Below, one piece after another: positions 26,029-34,811 of a stretch of 64,000 nt of DNA. Both the position numbers and the translations under genes were made by a program. The DNA is from DATARH01 sp963705325 (GTDB lineage Bacteria; Pseudomonadota; Alphaproteobacteria; ATCC43930; CGMCC-115725). Position 1 is the first letter of the stretch. Each line of letters starts with the position of its first letter. The DNA is taken from assembly GCA_963705325.1 (NCBI GenBank), contig OY970069.1, positions 2,108,001-2,172,000 on the forward strand, read 5' to 3'. Under the pieces are notes generated by a model. It saw only the letters and a program-made list of their open reading frames with translations. It did no database searches and was not told the origin of the DNA.

Positions 26029-27168
26029 TTACGCCGGTTTTGGCAGGTCGACGATCTCCACCCAGTTCGGCTGGGTGCCCATCGGGTATTGCTTGAGCGG
26101 CTTCAGCGCGCCGCTGGCATCGTCGATCGCATGCACGGTCATGCTGGCCGACTTCATGCCGACCGACAGCAGGAACTTGCCGCGCGGGTCGATGCTGAAG
26201 CCGCGCGGTTCCGTCTCGGTCGGCCAATGGCCGATCTGGGTCAAGGTGCCCTTGTCGGGGTCGATCTTGAACCCGTGCAGCATGCTGGTCTTGCGCACCG
26301 CGCCATAGACGTATTTGCCGTTCGGCGTGACGTGGATGTCGGATGCGGCGGCGTTCTCGCCCTTGTAGTCGTCCAGAGCGACCGTCTGCACTTCGCTCAG
26401 CGTGCCCTTGTCCTTGTCGATGGCGAAGAGCGTCATCGTCCCTGATGTTTCGCAGAGCAGATAGGCCCATTTGTTGTTCGGGTGAAAGGTAAGATGCCGC
26501 GGCCCCGAGCCCTGCTTGGTCTTCGCCGAGGGCGGGTCGTTTGGCGTCAGCATGCCTTTCGCCGCATCGAACTTGAACTGCAAGATTTCGTCGGCGCTGA
26601 GCACGGCGACGTAAACGAATTTGTTGGTCGGATCGGTGATGACGCAATGCGCCTTCGGCGGTGTGTCGAGGATCTGCGAGGCCTCGTCCTCAACCAGATA
26701 CAACGGGTTGATCTTGCGGATTTCGACCTTACCGCTGACATAGGACGCGCCGAACAGCCATTTCCCGGCGCGGTCGGTGTTGAGATAGGCCATCGCCGCC
26801 GATAGCGGTGTCGTGCCGTTGAGAATGAGCTTTCCGTTGCTTGATCCGATGGTGAAGCTCGATACCGGAAACGGCTCGCTGCGCAGCTGCGCATAGAGGA
26901 AGCGCTTATCCGGGCTGGCCGCCATCGGTAGGCTGGCGGGCGACGGCTTGTCGGCACCCGGCACCGCGACCTTTTCGATTAGCGTGAGGTCGCCGCTCTC
27001 CCGGTTCATCGCCAGGCAATAGATGTCGTTGCTGCCCGCGTTCGAGACATAGACGGCTGTTTCTGGTGCGCTCTGCGCCATCGCTTTGCTTCCTCCGATC
27101 AGGGGAAGGGAGGCGGCGCCGAGGCCAAGCTGCAACACGCGGCGTCGCCGTAATCTTGTTTGTCCCAT
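26029..27168 (-). CDS. Lactonase-family beta-propeller protein, Tat-like signal
   Basis: A 379-aa seven-bladed beta-propeller of the 6-phosphogluconolactonase/YVTN-like family. The N-terminus RLRRRRVLQLGLGAASLPLI has a twin-arginine-type leader, so export to the periplasm is likely. Repeated blades include TAVYVSNAGSNDIYCLAMNR, FVYVAVLSADEILQFKFD and YVYGAVRKTSML. It is the second gene of a two-gene operon after a glutathione transferase (43-bp gap). Lactonase activity is not proven; many members are of unknown function. Confidence 0.82.
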   Translation of the reverse strand: MGQTRLRRRRVLQLGLGAASLPLIGGSKAMAQSAPETAVYVSNAGSNDIYCLAMNRESGDLTLIEKVAVPGADKPSPASLPMAASPDKRFLYAQLRSEPFPVSSFTIGSSNGKLILNGTTPLSAAMAYLNTDRAGKWLFGASYVSGKVEIRKINPLYLVEDEASQILDTPPKAHCVITDPTNKFVYVAVLSADEILQFKFDAAKGMLTPNDPPSAKTKQGSGPRHLTFHPNNKWAYLLCETSGTMTLFAIDKDKGTLSEVQTVALDDYKGENAAASDIHVTPNGKYVYGAVRKTSMLHGFKIDPDKGTLTQIGHWPTETEPRGFSIDPRGKFLLSVGMKSASMTVHAIDDASGALKPLKQYPMGTQPNWVEIVDLPKPA

Positions 27169-27211
27169 CGTTTCCTCCAGTTGGTCCGGCCTTGCGCCGG
27201 GCGATTGTTGA

Positions 27212-27832
27212 TTAGCGCTGCAAATCACGCGCGGCCTTGGCGGCTGGGCGCAGTGCGCAGCGGCTGAGCCAATCGGTGGCCTTCGGGAACGGCGCGAAAT
27301 CGATCCGCGCCGGCCGCGCCCACGAAAGGATGCTCGCGACGTTAAGATCGGCCACGCTGAAGTCTGCGCCGACCAGATACCCGGTCTTGGCGACCGCGCC
27401 GTCGAGTACTCCGAGCGGGTGCTGCAAATCCTTCTCGGCCTGGTCGGCCGCCGCCGCGTCGCGCTTGTCCTCGGGATAGATCGCGCGGTTGAACATCGCG
27501 GTCAGCACGTTGCGCTCGATCTCGGTCATCCCCCACAGGCTCCACTGCCAGCACCGCGCCTCGTCTTCGAGGCCGGTCGGGTAGAGCGTGCCGAGCCCGT
27601 ATTTCTTCGCCAGATACAGGTTGATCGCCATCGACTCCCAGAGGATGAACCCGTTGTCGTCGATCGCTGGAACATGCCCGTTCGGATTGATCTTGAGATA
27701 GTCCGGCTGCCGCGTCTCACCGGTGGCGAAATCGATGGGCACGTTCTCGTAGTCGAGCCCCAGCTCCTTGGCCAGCCACAGCGTCCGGAACGCGCGCGAC
27801 CGCGGGACGCCATAGATCCTCAGCTTCGCCAT
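27212..27832 (-). CDS. Glutathione S-transferase
   Basis: A 206-aa cytosolic GST. The N-terminal thioredoxin-like domain has RIYGVPRSRAFRTLWLAKEL, the conserved cis-Pro region NGHVPAIDD, and LWESMAINLYLAKKYG that binds the glutathione glutamyl group; the C-terminal helical domain includes LVGADFSVADLNVASIL. The ATG at 27832 has AGGAGA a few bases upstream. It leads a two-gene operon with the exported beta-propeller protein. It conjugates glutathione to electrophiles, or acts as a thiol reductase; the substrate is unknown. Confidence 0.92.
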   Translation of the reverse strand: MAKLRIYGVPRSRAFRTLWLAKELGLDYENVPIDFATGETRQPDYLKINPNGHVPAIDDNGFILWESMAINLYLAKKYGLGTLYPTGLEDEARCWQWSLWGMTEIERNVLTAMFNRAIYPEDKRDAAAADQAEKDLQHPLGVLDGAVAKTGYLVGADFSVADLNVASILSWARPARIDFAPFPKATDWLSRCALRPAAKAARDLQR

Positions 27833-28002
27833 CGTCTCCTCCTTCAGCATTGCCGCCGAGCCTCGCATCGGGCGGCGCCACCGGCAAGACGTTGTTCCCG
27901 GGGGCCAGCCGCAACTTTTTTGCGCATGGGTGTTGACGATCCGGATTGAGTTCCCATTTCGTTCCTATCTCGGCCGAAGAATAACTGATCGGAGGAGCGA
28001 TT

Positions 28003-28179
28003 GTGTCTACCGAGCGCGACAAAGCAGAAGGCAGACGCACCTATTGGACTCGCTGGACGGAGTGGCGGCGGCGCCGCAACGAGAAGAAAGAGAAGCGCCG
28101 CCTTCGGCGGCAGAAGGAGGGCGACGTGCCGATACTACCGGGAGATCAGAGGGTAAAGAGCGAATGGTACCGCCAGTAA
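28003..28179 (+). CDS. Small basic protein (58 aa), unrecognised
   Basis: The 502-bp gap between the GST and the alpha/beta hydrolase holds one small frame from a GTG at 28003, with GGAGGAG 5 nt upstream, to TAA at 28177. The product is strongly basic and charged, with the core WRRRRNEKKEKRRLRRQKEG. It has no signal or membrane segment and I recognise no family. The ribosome site and a codon pattern with GC-rich third positions support it, but chance is possible. I see nothing else in the rest of this gap. Confidence 0.4.
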   Translation: MSTERDKAEGRRTYWTRWTEWRRRRNEKKEKRRLRRQKEGDVPILPGDQRVKSEWYRQ

Positions 28180-28334
28180 TCTTCATGCCATTGCGTTTGA
28201 CCGGGGACCGCGCCGGCAGCGACTGAATTCATTAACCCCGCTGATAAGTTCGCTGTTCCGGCGCTGTTTTTTCGCCGACAGACCCGTTGTTTTTCCGCTG
28301 TTATTTCTCGTCGAGCCGAAGCAGAATCAACGAG

Positions 28335-29129
28335 ATGCCTCACATCGAAGAATTCGTGACAGCGGCGGGCGCGCAAATCCGCCTGCTGCGCGGCGGGCCG
28401 CCTAAGAAAGCTGAGTCGGCCCAGCCGCTGGTGTTCCTGCATGGCGCCGGCGGGCATACCGGCTGGATGGGATTTCTCGACGAATTGGCGCACGATTACG
28501 CGGTCTACGCGCCCGAGCATCCGGGGTTCGGCCGCTCCGACGACCCGCCCTGGCTCGATGACATCGGCGACCTCGCTTTTTTCTATCTCGATTTCCTCGA
28601 GTCGCTGGGCCTCGACCGGGTGCACCTGATCGGTACCTCGCTCGGAGGCTGGATCGCCGCCGAGCTGGCGGTGCGCAACCAGGCGCGGCTCGCCAGCTTG
28701 ACGCTGGTCGGCGCGGTCGGCATTCCCGACGCGGCGGGCCAGCCGATCGACGACATCTTCCGCATGCCGGTCGACGAGAATTTGCGGCGTTTCTACGCTG
28801 ATCCAGTGCGCGCCGAGCGCCGCCTTGGCGATATGGCGAAGGTCGACATGAACCTCGTCGCCAAGAACCGCGCGACGGTGATGCGCCTTGCCTACAAGCC
28901 GCGCTTTCACAACCCCGGCCTGGTGAAATGGCTGCATCGGATCACCGTGCCGACTCTGCTGCTCTGGGGCGACAAGGATGGGCTCGTGCCGGTGCGATTC
29001 GGCGAAGCCTATCGCGCGCTGATCCCCGGCTCGCGGCTCGTGGCGCTGGAAAACGCCGGCCACGCGCCGTTCGACGAGCAGCGCGACGCGTTTCTCGCCG
29101 CCTTCCGTCAGTTTATCGAGCAGCGCTAG
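28335..29129 (+). CDS. Alpha/beta hydrolase
   Basis: A 264-aa alpha/beta-hydrolase-fold enzyme. The oxyanion loop is LVFLHGAGGHTGW, the nucleophile elbow GTSLGGW places Ser102, and the acid and base lie in LWGDKDGLVP and AGHAPFDEQ. The profile fits haloalkane/meta-cleavage-product hydrolase-like esterases. The ATG at 28335 has CAACGAG before it. It stands 52 bp before hpnB on the same strand, but no shared role is evident. Confidence 0.9.
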   Translation: MPHIEEFVTAAGAQIRLLRGGPPKKAESAQPLVFLHGAGGHTGWMGFLDELAHDYAVYAPEHPGFGRSDDPPWLDDIGDLAFFYLDFLESLGLDRVHLIGTSLGGWIAAELAVRNQARLASLTLVGAVGIPDAAGQPIDDIFRMPVDENLRRFYADPVRAERRLGDMAKVDMNLVAKNRATVMRLAYKPRFHNPGLVKWLHRITVPTLLLWGDKDGLVPVRFGEAYRALIPGSRLVALENAGHAPFDEQRDAFLAAFRQFIEQR

Positions 29130-29181
29130 GCGGTTAGAGCGAAAAGAACGCTGGCGGACAGAGTTACACTCCATTTACATT

Positions 29182-30387
29182 ATGTCGCAAAGCTGCCCGC
29201 GGGGGGCCTTGGGCGGCGCGAAATCGGGGCCTAAAGGCGCACTCGTGCATCACACAGTTCTCGGGGCGACCGCCGCGGCGGTGTGGATCTACCTGCTCGC
29301 GTTTCGCGGCTGGTTCTGGCGGCTCGAAAAAGGAGATCGGAGTGCCGCTCTGGCGCCGCCTCGCTCGATCGTCGCGGTCATCCCGGCGCGCGACGAGGCC
29401 GACGTGATCGGCGGGACGATCGCCTCGCTGCTGGCGCAGGATTATGCCGGCCGGCTTGATATCGTCGTTGTCGACGATCACAGCGGCGATGGCACCGCCG
29501 CAGCCGCACGCGCCGCCGCGGCCGATGCCGGCGCAGCCGATCGGGTAACGGTGGTCGCGTCCGATCCGATGCCCCCAGGCTGGACCGGCAAATTATGGGC
29601 GGTGCGCCAGGGAACCGCGGTCGCAGCAATAATGTCGCCCGATTATCTGCTGTTGACCGACGCGGACATTGTCCACGCGTCCGATAATCTGCGCGGCTTG
29701 GTCGCCCGCGCCGAGGGCGAGGGTTACGACCTCGTCTCGTTGATGGTCAGGCTGCACTGCCGCGGCTTCTGGGAGCGGTTGATGGTGCCGGCCTTCGTGT
29801 TCTTCTTCTTTAAGCTCTACCCGCCGCGCTGGGTCGCCGATTCCGACCGGGGTGTCGCCGCGGCGGCGGGCGGTTGCATGCTGCTGCGGCGCGAGGCGTT
29901 CGAACGTATCGGCGGGATCGACAGCATCCGCCACGAGATCATCGACGATTGCGCGCTCGCCCGGCGGGTCAAGTCGGTCGGCAAGGTGTGGCTCGGCGTC
30001 GCCGAGGAGACGCGCAGCGTACGCCCCTACGGCTCGTGGCGGCCGCTGTGGGACATGATCGCGCGCTGCGCCTTCGCCCAGATCAACTATTCCGCCGGCA
30101 TCCTCGTTGGCGTGGTCGTTGCGATGGCGGTTACCTATTTGGCGCCGCCGCTCCTGGTGCTGCTGTCGCGCGATACGGCGACGGTCGCACTGGGCGGGGT
30201 GGCCTGGCTGGCGATGACCCTGTCTTTCCTGCCGACCCTCAGGTTCTACCGCTGCCCCGCGCTGCTGGCGCCGCTCCTGCCGGCGATCGCGCTGTTCTAC
30301 ATGTCGGCGACGATATTTTCGGCGGTGCAGTTCTGGCGCGGCCGCGGCGGCGCGTGGAAAGGGCGCTATCAGGCCGCGTCCGGCTGA
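29182..30387 (+). CDS. hpnB: Hopene-associated glycosyltransferase HpnB
   Basis: A 401-aa inner-membrane family-2 glycosyltransferase of the HpnB type, found in hopanoid gene clusters. An N-terminal helix (WIYLLAFRGWFW) precedes the GT-A domain with VIPARDEADVIGGTI, VVDDHSGDGT, LLLTDADIVHA and CMLLRREAFERIGG. Three or four C-terminal helices follow, ending WKGRYQA, a family ending. The start may be the GTG at 29245 rather than 29182. The precise glycosyl reaction is not established for this family. The adjacent sterol-desaturase relative on the other strand overlaps its last 19 bp and is also an isoprenoid-lipid-type gene, but no squalene-hopene cyclase is in the window. Confidence 0.9.
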   Translation: MSQSCPRGALGGAKSGPKGALVHHTVLGATAAAVWIYLLAFRGWFWRLEKGDRSAALAPPRSIVAVIPARDEADVIGGTIASLLAQDYAGRLDIVVVDDHSGDGTAAAARAAAADAGAADRVTVVASDPMPPGWTGKLWAVRQGTAVAAIMSPDYLLLTDADIVHASDNLRGLVARAEGEGYDLVSLMVRLHCRGFWERLMVPAFVFFFFKLYPPRWVADSDRGVAAAAGGCMLLRREAFERIGGIDSIRHEIIDDCALARRVKSVGKVWLGVAEETRSVRPYGSWRPLWDMIARCAFAQINYSAGILVGVVVAMAVTYLAPPLLVLLSRDTATVALGGVAWLAMTLSFLPTLRFYRCPALLAPLLPAIALFYMSATIFSAVQFWRGRGGAWKGRYQAASG

Positions 30388-31385
30388 TTGCCGGAAAACG
30401 CCGCGGCGAATCCGGGCCGGCGGCGGTCGATGGCGTGCAGCATCGCCGCGCCGAGCCGCCGGAAGCCCTCAAGCTGATGTGCGAGATAGCCGCAGCGGAC
30501 CGCGCGTCCGGCCAGCGCCGCGACCCCAGTCTGCGGATAGTAGGCGCCGCGCCGCCAGGTGCCAAAGATGACATCCCAGATCGGAAGGATGATGGCGAAA
30601 TTGCAGCCGCGTGCCCGGTCGAAGGGCGGCTCGGCATGCTCGATCGAGTGATGCACCCGGTGGTATTGCGGGCCGACCAGCAGGGCTGAGCCAAACCGGC
30701 CGAAGCCGATGCGCACATTGGTGTGCGACAGGCTTTCGATCATCCTGAAGCCGATCACCACCAGCGGAAATTCGTCCGGCGGCACGTCGATCAGCATCGC
30801 GATTGTGCCGCTCCACACCATCGCCAGCACGTCGTCGAGGATATGGTTGCGGTCGTCGCTCCACAGCGTCATCTGGCGCTGGTCGTGATGCAGGCTGTGC
30901 AGCGCCCACCACCACGGTAGGCGATGCTGCAGCCGGTGCCGCCAGTATTCGCCGAAATCGAGCACCACCATGTAGACGAAGAAGGTGGCAAGCGGGTGAT
31001 TGAACAGCGGCGTCACCATCTGCTCGATCTCGGGCGGGATATAGCCTTTGAAGCGAAGATAACCGTCGATCATCGTCCCGATTGGGGTCAGGATCAGGAA
31101 CAGGATCGCCGGCACCACGCCGAGCTTGTGGACCAAGGTGTAGACGATGTCGGTCCACACCGCCTTCTTGTCGTCCCAGCGTTCGACTGGCCGCCACAGC
31201 TCGAGCGGCCGGAACAGGACGTAGGTAAGTATGACCGCGAGCGCGCCGTAGAGCGCGAACTCGATACCGTCGAATACGCTCTCTGACCAATCCATCAGGC
31301 CGGCGCGAAACAATACCGGCTGGATGGCGGTTTCGAAGATCGCGCCCTGGACTTGCTCGATCAATCGCTGGAACGTGTCGAACAT
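30369..31385 (-). CDS. Sterol desaturase-family membrane hydroxylase/desaturase
   Basis: A 338-aa integral membrane diiron enzyme of the sterol desaturase/fatty-acid hydroxylase family. Three histidine clusters, EYWRHRLQHR, LHSLHHD and QYHRVHHSIEHAE, supply the iron ligands; hydrophobic helices precede and separate them. The ATG at 31385 removes a Ser/Arg-rich extension that is unlikely to be coding. It converges on hpnB with a 19-bp overlap. A hopanoid or sterol-like lipid is a likely class of substrate, by neighbourhood; carotenoid or ether-lipid substrates remain possible. Confidence 0.85.
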   Translation of the reverse strand: MFDTFQRLIEQVQGAIFETAIQPVLFRAGLMDWSESVFDGIEFALYGALAVILTYVLFRPLELWRPVERWDDKKAVWTDIVYTLVHKLGVVPAILFLILTPIGTMIDGYLRFKGYIPPEIEQMVTPLFNHPLATFFVYMVVLDFGEYWRHRLQHRLPWWWALHSLHHDQRQMTLWSDDRNHILDDVLAMVWSGTIAMLIDVPPDEFPLVVIGFRMIESLSHTNVRIGFGRFGSALLVGPQYHRVHHSIEHAEPPFDRARGCNFAIILPIWDVIFGTWRRGAYYPQTGVAALAGRAVRCGYLAHQLEGFRRLGAAMLHAIDRRRPGFAAAFSGNQPDAA

Positions 31386-32365
31386 CGCCGGCTCAATAGA
31401 CGAAAATGCCGTGCGGCGAGCGGCCGACCGGGATCGTCCTTCAACGTCCCCGACGCCAATTCGATTACCCCGACCGAGGCGTGCCAGCGATCGGTGACCC
31501 ACAGCTCTTTGCCGTCCGGCGACAGCGCCATGTCGTCAGGTCCGCCCGGCGCCAACAGCGTTCCGGTTATGGCGAGGGTATTCGCGTCGAGTATCGAGAT
31601 CGTTCCGGCGACCCGATTGGTGACATAGAGGGTTTTGCCGTCCGGGGTGATGAGAAAATTATGCGCGCCGTTGCCGGTGTGGATCTTCTGGATGACATGG
31701 CCGTCGCGGGGATCGATCTCGTCGACGTAGTCCGAGCCCATAATGCCGGCGAGCAGCGTGCCGTTCGGGCGCGTGATGATGCCGGCGGGGGTGGGGCCGA
31801 TCGGCGCCGTCCAGTTGACCTTGCCCGAGGCAAGGTCAATCGAAATCAGGCTGCCCGTGCCCTGTAAGGTAACAAAGACGGTGCTGCTGTCGCGTGAGAA
31901 TGCGATGTGGCTTGGGATCGTCGCCGCTGGCAGACGATGCACGACCTGGAATGTCTTCGCATCGTAGATGTCGATACGGTCGAGCCGGAGCGACGCGGCG
32001 ACGAACCATTTGCCATCCGGGCTGAACCCGATCTGATACGGGTCACTGGCCTCGATCCGCTTGGTTTCGGCGCCGCTGGTTCGGTCGACCAGGACCAGTT
32101 GGTTGCTGCCCGACATGGCGAGGATCAAGGTGCGCCCGTCGGGGCTGACGATCAGGTGATGCGGCCCGCGGCCGATATAGGCGCGCGAGACTTCATGGTA
32201 GCCGTCGCTGCTGACGACGCTCAGCGTGTCGTCGTCGGAGTTGAGGACAACGGCGGTACTGGCCGAGGCGGCGCCCGCAACCAAACTAGTAAGCGCGGCG
32301 ATCGCGGCCGTGAGTTTCAGACATTTGAAGCAGCGACGCAAATGCACGAGGACCGCGACCGGCAA
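31361..32365 (-). CDS. YVTN/YncE-like secreted beta-propeller, C-terminal frameshift
   Basis: A ~334-codon open frame for a beta-propeller of the YVTN family. A signal-type N-terminus (LTAAIAALTSLVAGAASAS) precedes blades such as LIVSPDGRTLILAMSGSNQL and FLITPDGKTLYVTNRVAGTI. The start is a TTG at 32365 or a GTG 18 bp inside. After SGTLKD, removing one base near 31435 restores the typical family ending IPVGRSPHGIFVY with stop at 31393, so the last 20 or so residues as annotated are wrong or altered. Corrected, the gene ends 8 bp before the sterol-desaturase start, forming an operon. Its role may be extracytoplasmic ligand binding. Confidence 0.8.
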   Translation of the reverse strand: MPVAVLVHLRRCFKCLKLTAAIAALTSLVAGAASASTAVVLNSDDDTLSVVSSDGYHEVSRAYIGRGPHHLIVSPDGRTLILAMSGSNQLVLVDRTSGAETKRIEASDPYQIGFSPDGKWFVAASLRLDRIDIYDAKTFQVVHRLPAATIPSHIAFSRDSSTVFVTLQGTGSLISIDLASGKVNWTAPIGPTPAGIITRPNGTLLAGIMGSDYVDEIDPRDGHVIQKIHTGNGAHNFLITPDGKTLYVTNRVAGTISILDANTLAITGTLLAPGGPDDMALSPDGKELWVTDRWHASVGVIELASGTLKDDPGRPLAARHFRLLSRRCSTRSSD

Positions 32366-32476
32366 GGGACGAAGGCACGCTACCCGTTATAGGGCAGCGA
32401 TGCGCAATTCATAACCTCTTGTCGCAAACCAGAAAAGCTCGGCAATTTTCCCGGTGGCGCGCACCTGGGCAGCGGA

Positions 32477-32965
32477 TCACCGCAATCGTTGCGGCAGGGC
32501 GACGATGGCCGTGTCGAGCAGCGCCGCGCCACGTTGCTGGTCGATGCTTTCGGCGATCACGTCCCGCGCCGCGGCGATCGCCACGTCGATCGCGGCGGCG
32601 CGAACTTCGGCGAGGGCCTTTGCCTCAGCCTGGGCGATGCGTTCCTCGGCGAGCTGCTGGCGCCGCTTCATGGCCTGCTCTAGATCGCGCGTGCCTTGCG
32701 CGGCGATCCGCTCGGCCTCCTGTTGCGCGTGAGCGACGATCGCCTCCGCCTCGCTGACCGCTTCGCGCTCCTTCGCGCGATATTCGGCGACGAGCCGCTC
32801 TGCTTCTTCACGCAGCCGCCGCGCCTCGTCGAGCTCGCCGCGGATGCGGGCGGCACGGGCATCGAGGCCGCCCACCAGCGCGCGCTTGGCGGGGCGGAAG
32901 ACCGCGACGACAAAGATCACCGCCGCGACCAGTACCCAGAATTCGGACTCGTGGAGCAATTCCAT
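32477..32965 (-). CDS. atpF: F0F1 ATP synthase subunit b
   Basis: A 162-aa peripheral-stalk subunit: one N-terminal membrane helix (FWVLVAAVIFVVAVF) followed by a long charged coiled coil rich in Glu, Arg and Ala. It links F0 to F1 through the delta subunit. Its ATG overlaps the stop of the upstream b' gene (ATGA at 32965), so the pair is translationally coupled. It is the last gene of the F0 operon on the minus strand. No F1 genes follow, as usual in alphaproteobacteria, where F1 is encoded elsewhere. Confidence 0.93.
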   Translation of the reverse strand: MELLHESEFWVLVAAVIFVVAVFRPAKRALVGGLDARAARIRGELDEARRLREEAERLVAEYRAKEREAVSEAEAIVAHAQQEAERIAAQGTRDLEQAMKRRQQLAEERIAQAEAKALAEVRAAAIDVAIAAARDVIAESIDQQRGAALLDTAIVALPQRLR

Positions 32966-33459
32966 CAGGCTGCCCGCCCGCCGGCTATCCGGTTCACCGC
33001 GCTGGCTATCGCCACGCCGCTGGGCGCCGCGCCGGTCAGCTTCTCGACCACGGCGCTGCCGACCTCGGCGGCGACGCTGCGTATTTCACCCAGCGCTTGC
33101 TCCTTGCTGGCGGCGATGCGCGTCTCCGCCGCCTCGATTTGCGCGCTCAGCGTCGCGGCGAGCTGGCGCTGCCGTTCCGCCGCCTCGGCGGCCAGCTTCG
33201 CGGCGGTCTGCCGCAGCGTGTCCTGCGCCGCCGCGCGGGCGTCGGCCAGGGTCTTCTGGTACGCGGCGAGGGCGGTCTCGGCCTCCTGCTTCGCCTCGGC
33301 CGCGCCGGCGAGATCGCCGTCGAGATGTTGCCGCCGGCCTTCGATCGCTTCTCTGACCTTAGGCAGGCCGAGCGTCTTCATCAGGATGTAGAGGACGACG
33401 AACGAGATCGCCAGCCAGACCAGCTGCGGGACGAAGGTGTGGTAATCGAGTTGCGGCAT
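32965..33459 (-). CDS. atpF2: F0F1 ATP synthase subunit b'
   Basis: A 164-aa second stalk subunit, as in other alphaproteobacteria and photosynthetic organisms where b and b' form a heterodimer. It opens MPQLDYHTFVPQLVWLAISF with the membrane helix and continues as an Ala/Glu/Arg-rich coiled coil. It follows subunit c by 18 bp and overlaps the start of subunit b. The symbol varies in the literature (atpF2, atpX or atpG). Confidence 0.92.
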   Translation of the reverse strand: MPQLDYHTFVPQLVWLAISFVVLYILMKTLGLPKVREAIEGRRQHLDGDLAGAAEAKQEAETALAAYQKTLADARAAAQDTLRQTAAKLAAEAAERQRQLAATLSAQIEAAETRIAASKEQALGEIRSVAAEVGSAVVEKLTGAAPSGVAIASAVNRIAGGRAA

Positions 33460-33477
33460 CGCGCCGGATCGGCGGAA

Positions 33478-33705
33478 CTAGAATACGAACAAGATCAGGA
33501 ACGCGATCGCCAGCCCGAACAGGCCGGTCGCTTCAGCCAACGCGAAGCCGAGGAAGGCGAAGGGCTGCACCTGCGCTTGCGCCGCCGGGTTGCGTGCGAC
33601 TGCCGCGATCAGCGACGAAAACACGTTGCCGATGCCGATGCCGGCGCCGACAAGGGCGATGCACGCCAGGCCGGCGCCGATCATTTTTGCGGAAGCAAGA
33701 TCCAT
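33478..33705 (-). CDS. atpE: F0F1 ATP synthase subunit c
   Basis: A 75-aa proteolipid of the rotor ring: two membrane helices joined by the polar loop ARNPAAQ. Helix 1 has the glycine motif GAGIGIG, and helix 2 has the ion-binding carboxylate E58 in FALAEATGLF. The ligand pattern is that of a proton-driven ring; the sodium-type set is not evident. It lies 27 bp after atpB on the minus strand and 18 bp before b'. Confidence 0.95.
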   Translation of the reverse strand: MDLASAKMIGAGLACIALVGAGIGIGNVFSSLIAAVARNPAAQAQVQPFAFLGFALAEATGLFGLAIAFLILFVF

Positions 33706-33732
33706 CGATAGTCCCCTAGGTTTCTGAGGCGG

Positions 33733-34464
33733 TTAGTGGAGGTGGAGCGCGTCGCGCAGGTAGAGGCAGGTGAGGATCGCGAAGACATAGGCCTGCAGCG
33801 CCGCGACCAGCACTTCGAGCGCGAGGATCGCGACATCGAGCGCGACCGGCAGGAGCGCCAACAGCCCGACGCTCGCGGCGAACCCGCCGAAGATCGCCAG
33901 CATCGTATGGCCCGCCAGCATATTGGCGAACAGCCGGATCGACAGCGTGAACGGGCGGATGAAATAGGACAGCAGCTCGATCGGCACGAGCAGAAGCAGG
34001 AGGACGATCGGCACGCCTTCAGGCACGAACAGGCGCAGGAAATGCGCGCCATGCTTGATGAAGCCGATGATGGTGACGCCGATGAACACGATCGCGGCGA
34101 GCGCGAAGGTGACGATGATCTGGCTAGTTACCGTGTAACTGTAGGGGATTAGGCCCAGCAAGTTCGAGAACAGCACGAACATGAACAGGGTGAAGACAAA
34201 CGGGAAATAAGGCTCGGCGCCATGCCCCGCGTTGGTCTCCACCATATCGGCGACGAACTCGTAGCTCATCTCGGCGACCGACTGCCACCGTCCCGGCACC
34301 AACGCTCCGCGCTTGGTTCCGAGGACCAGCAGCGAGGTGATCAGCACCACCGCGATCGTCATGAACAGCGCGGAATTGGTATAGGACACGTCGAGCCCGC
34401 CAATATGGATCGGGATCAGCGGCTCGATCTTGAACTGTTCGAGCGGGTGCAGCTCCAGCGCCAC
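33733..34464 (-). CDS. atpB: F0F1 ATP synthase subunit a
   Basis: A 243-aa stator subunit with about five or six membrane helices, forming the proton half-channels. The essential Arg is in the helix IRPFTLSIRLFANMLAGH, and the last helix has QAYVFAILTCLYLRDAL. It starts 2 bp after the stop of atpI and precedes atpE in the F0 operon. Length and motifs are typical. Confidence 0.95.
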   Translation of the reverse strand: MALELHPLEQFKIEPLIPIHIGGLDVSYTNSALFMTIAVVLITSLLVLGTKRGALVPGRWQSVAEMSYEFVADMVETNAGHGAEPYFPFVFTLFMFVLFSNLLGLIPYSYTVTSQIIVTFALAAIVFIGVTIIGFIKHGAHFLRLFVPEGVPIVLLLLLVPIELLSYFIRPFTLSIRLFANMLAGHTMLAIFGGFAASVGLLALLPVALDVAILALEVLVAALQAYVFAILTCLYLRDALHLH

Positions 34465-34466
34465 TG

Positions 34467-34811
34467 TTAGTCTTTCCTCTCCGCGTCCCGCCTTGGCCGG
34501 AAACCGACCGCCGCGCTCTGGCCGGTGATCGCGCGATAGACGTTGAGCATGCCGGCCGCCACCCCCAGGAAAAACAACACGATCATCCCGAACGGGCGGG
34601 TACCGAGCACACGGTCGAAGGCCCAGCCCAACCCGGTCGCGACGATGATCGCCACGACGAACTCGATGCCGATGCGGAAGCCAACTCCGAGAGCCTGCTG
34701 CTGCCCGGCTCCATCGCCGCCAGCGAACGGCTCTTCGCCCCGCCGCGACCGTGCTGCTTCGAGCCGCTTGCCGAGCCGCGCCAATTCATCCGGCGGCCGC
34801 CTCTCGCTCAT
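34467..34811 (-). CDS. atpI: AtpI/AtpZ-family ATP synthase assembly protein
   Basis: A 114-aa small membrane protein that helps assemble the c-ring in this family. After a charged N-terminus (MSERRPPDELARLGKRLEAA), two helices follow: GIEFVVAIIVATGLGWAFDR and MIVLFFLGVAAGMLNVYRAI. The ATG at 34811 is preferred to an upstream in-frame start because it gives the usual N-terminus. It heads the F0 operon. A 176-bp spacer with no gene separates it from smc and probably holds the promoter. Confidence 0.88.
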   Translation of the reverse strand: MSERRPPDELARLGKRLEAARSRRGEEPFAGGDGAGQQQALGVGFRIGIEFVVAIIVATGLGWAFDRVLGTRPFGMIVLFFLGVAAGMLNVYRAITGQSAAVGFRPRRDAERKD

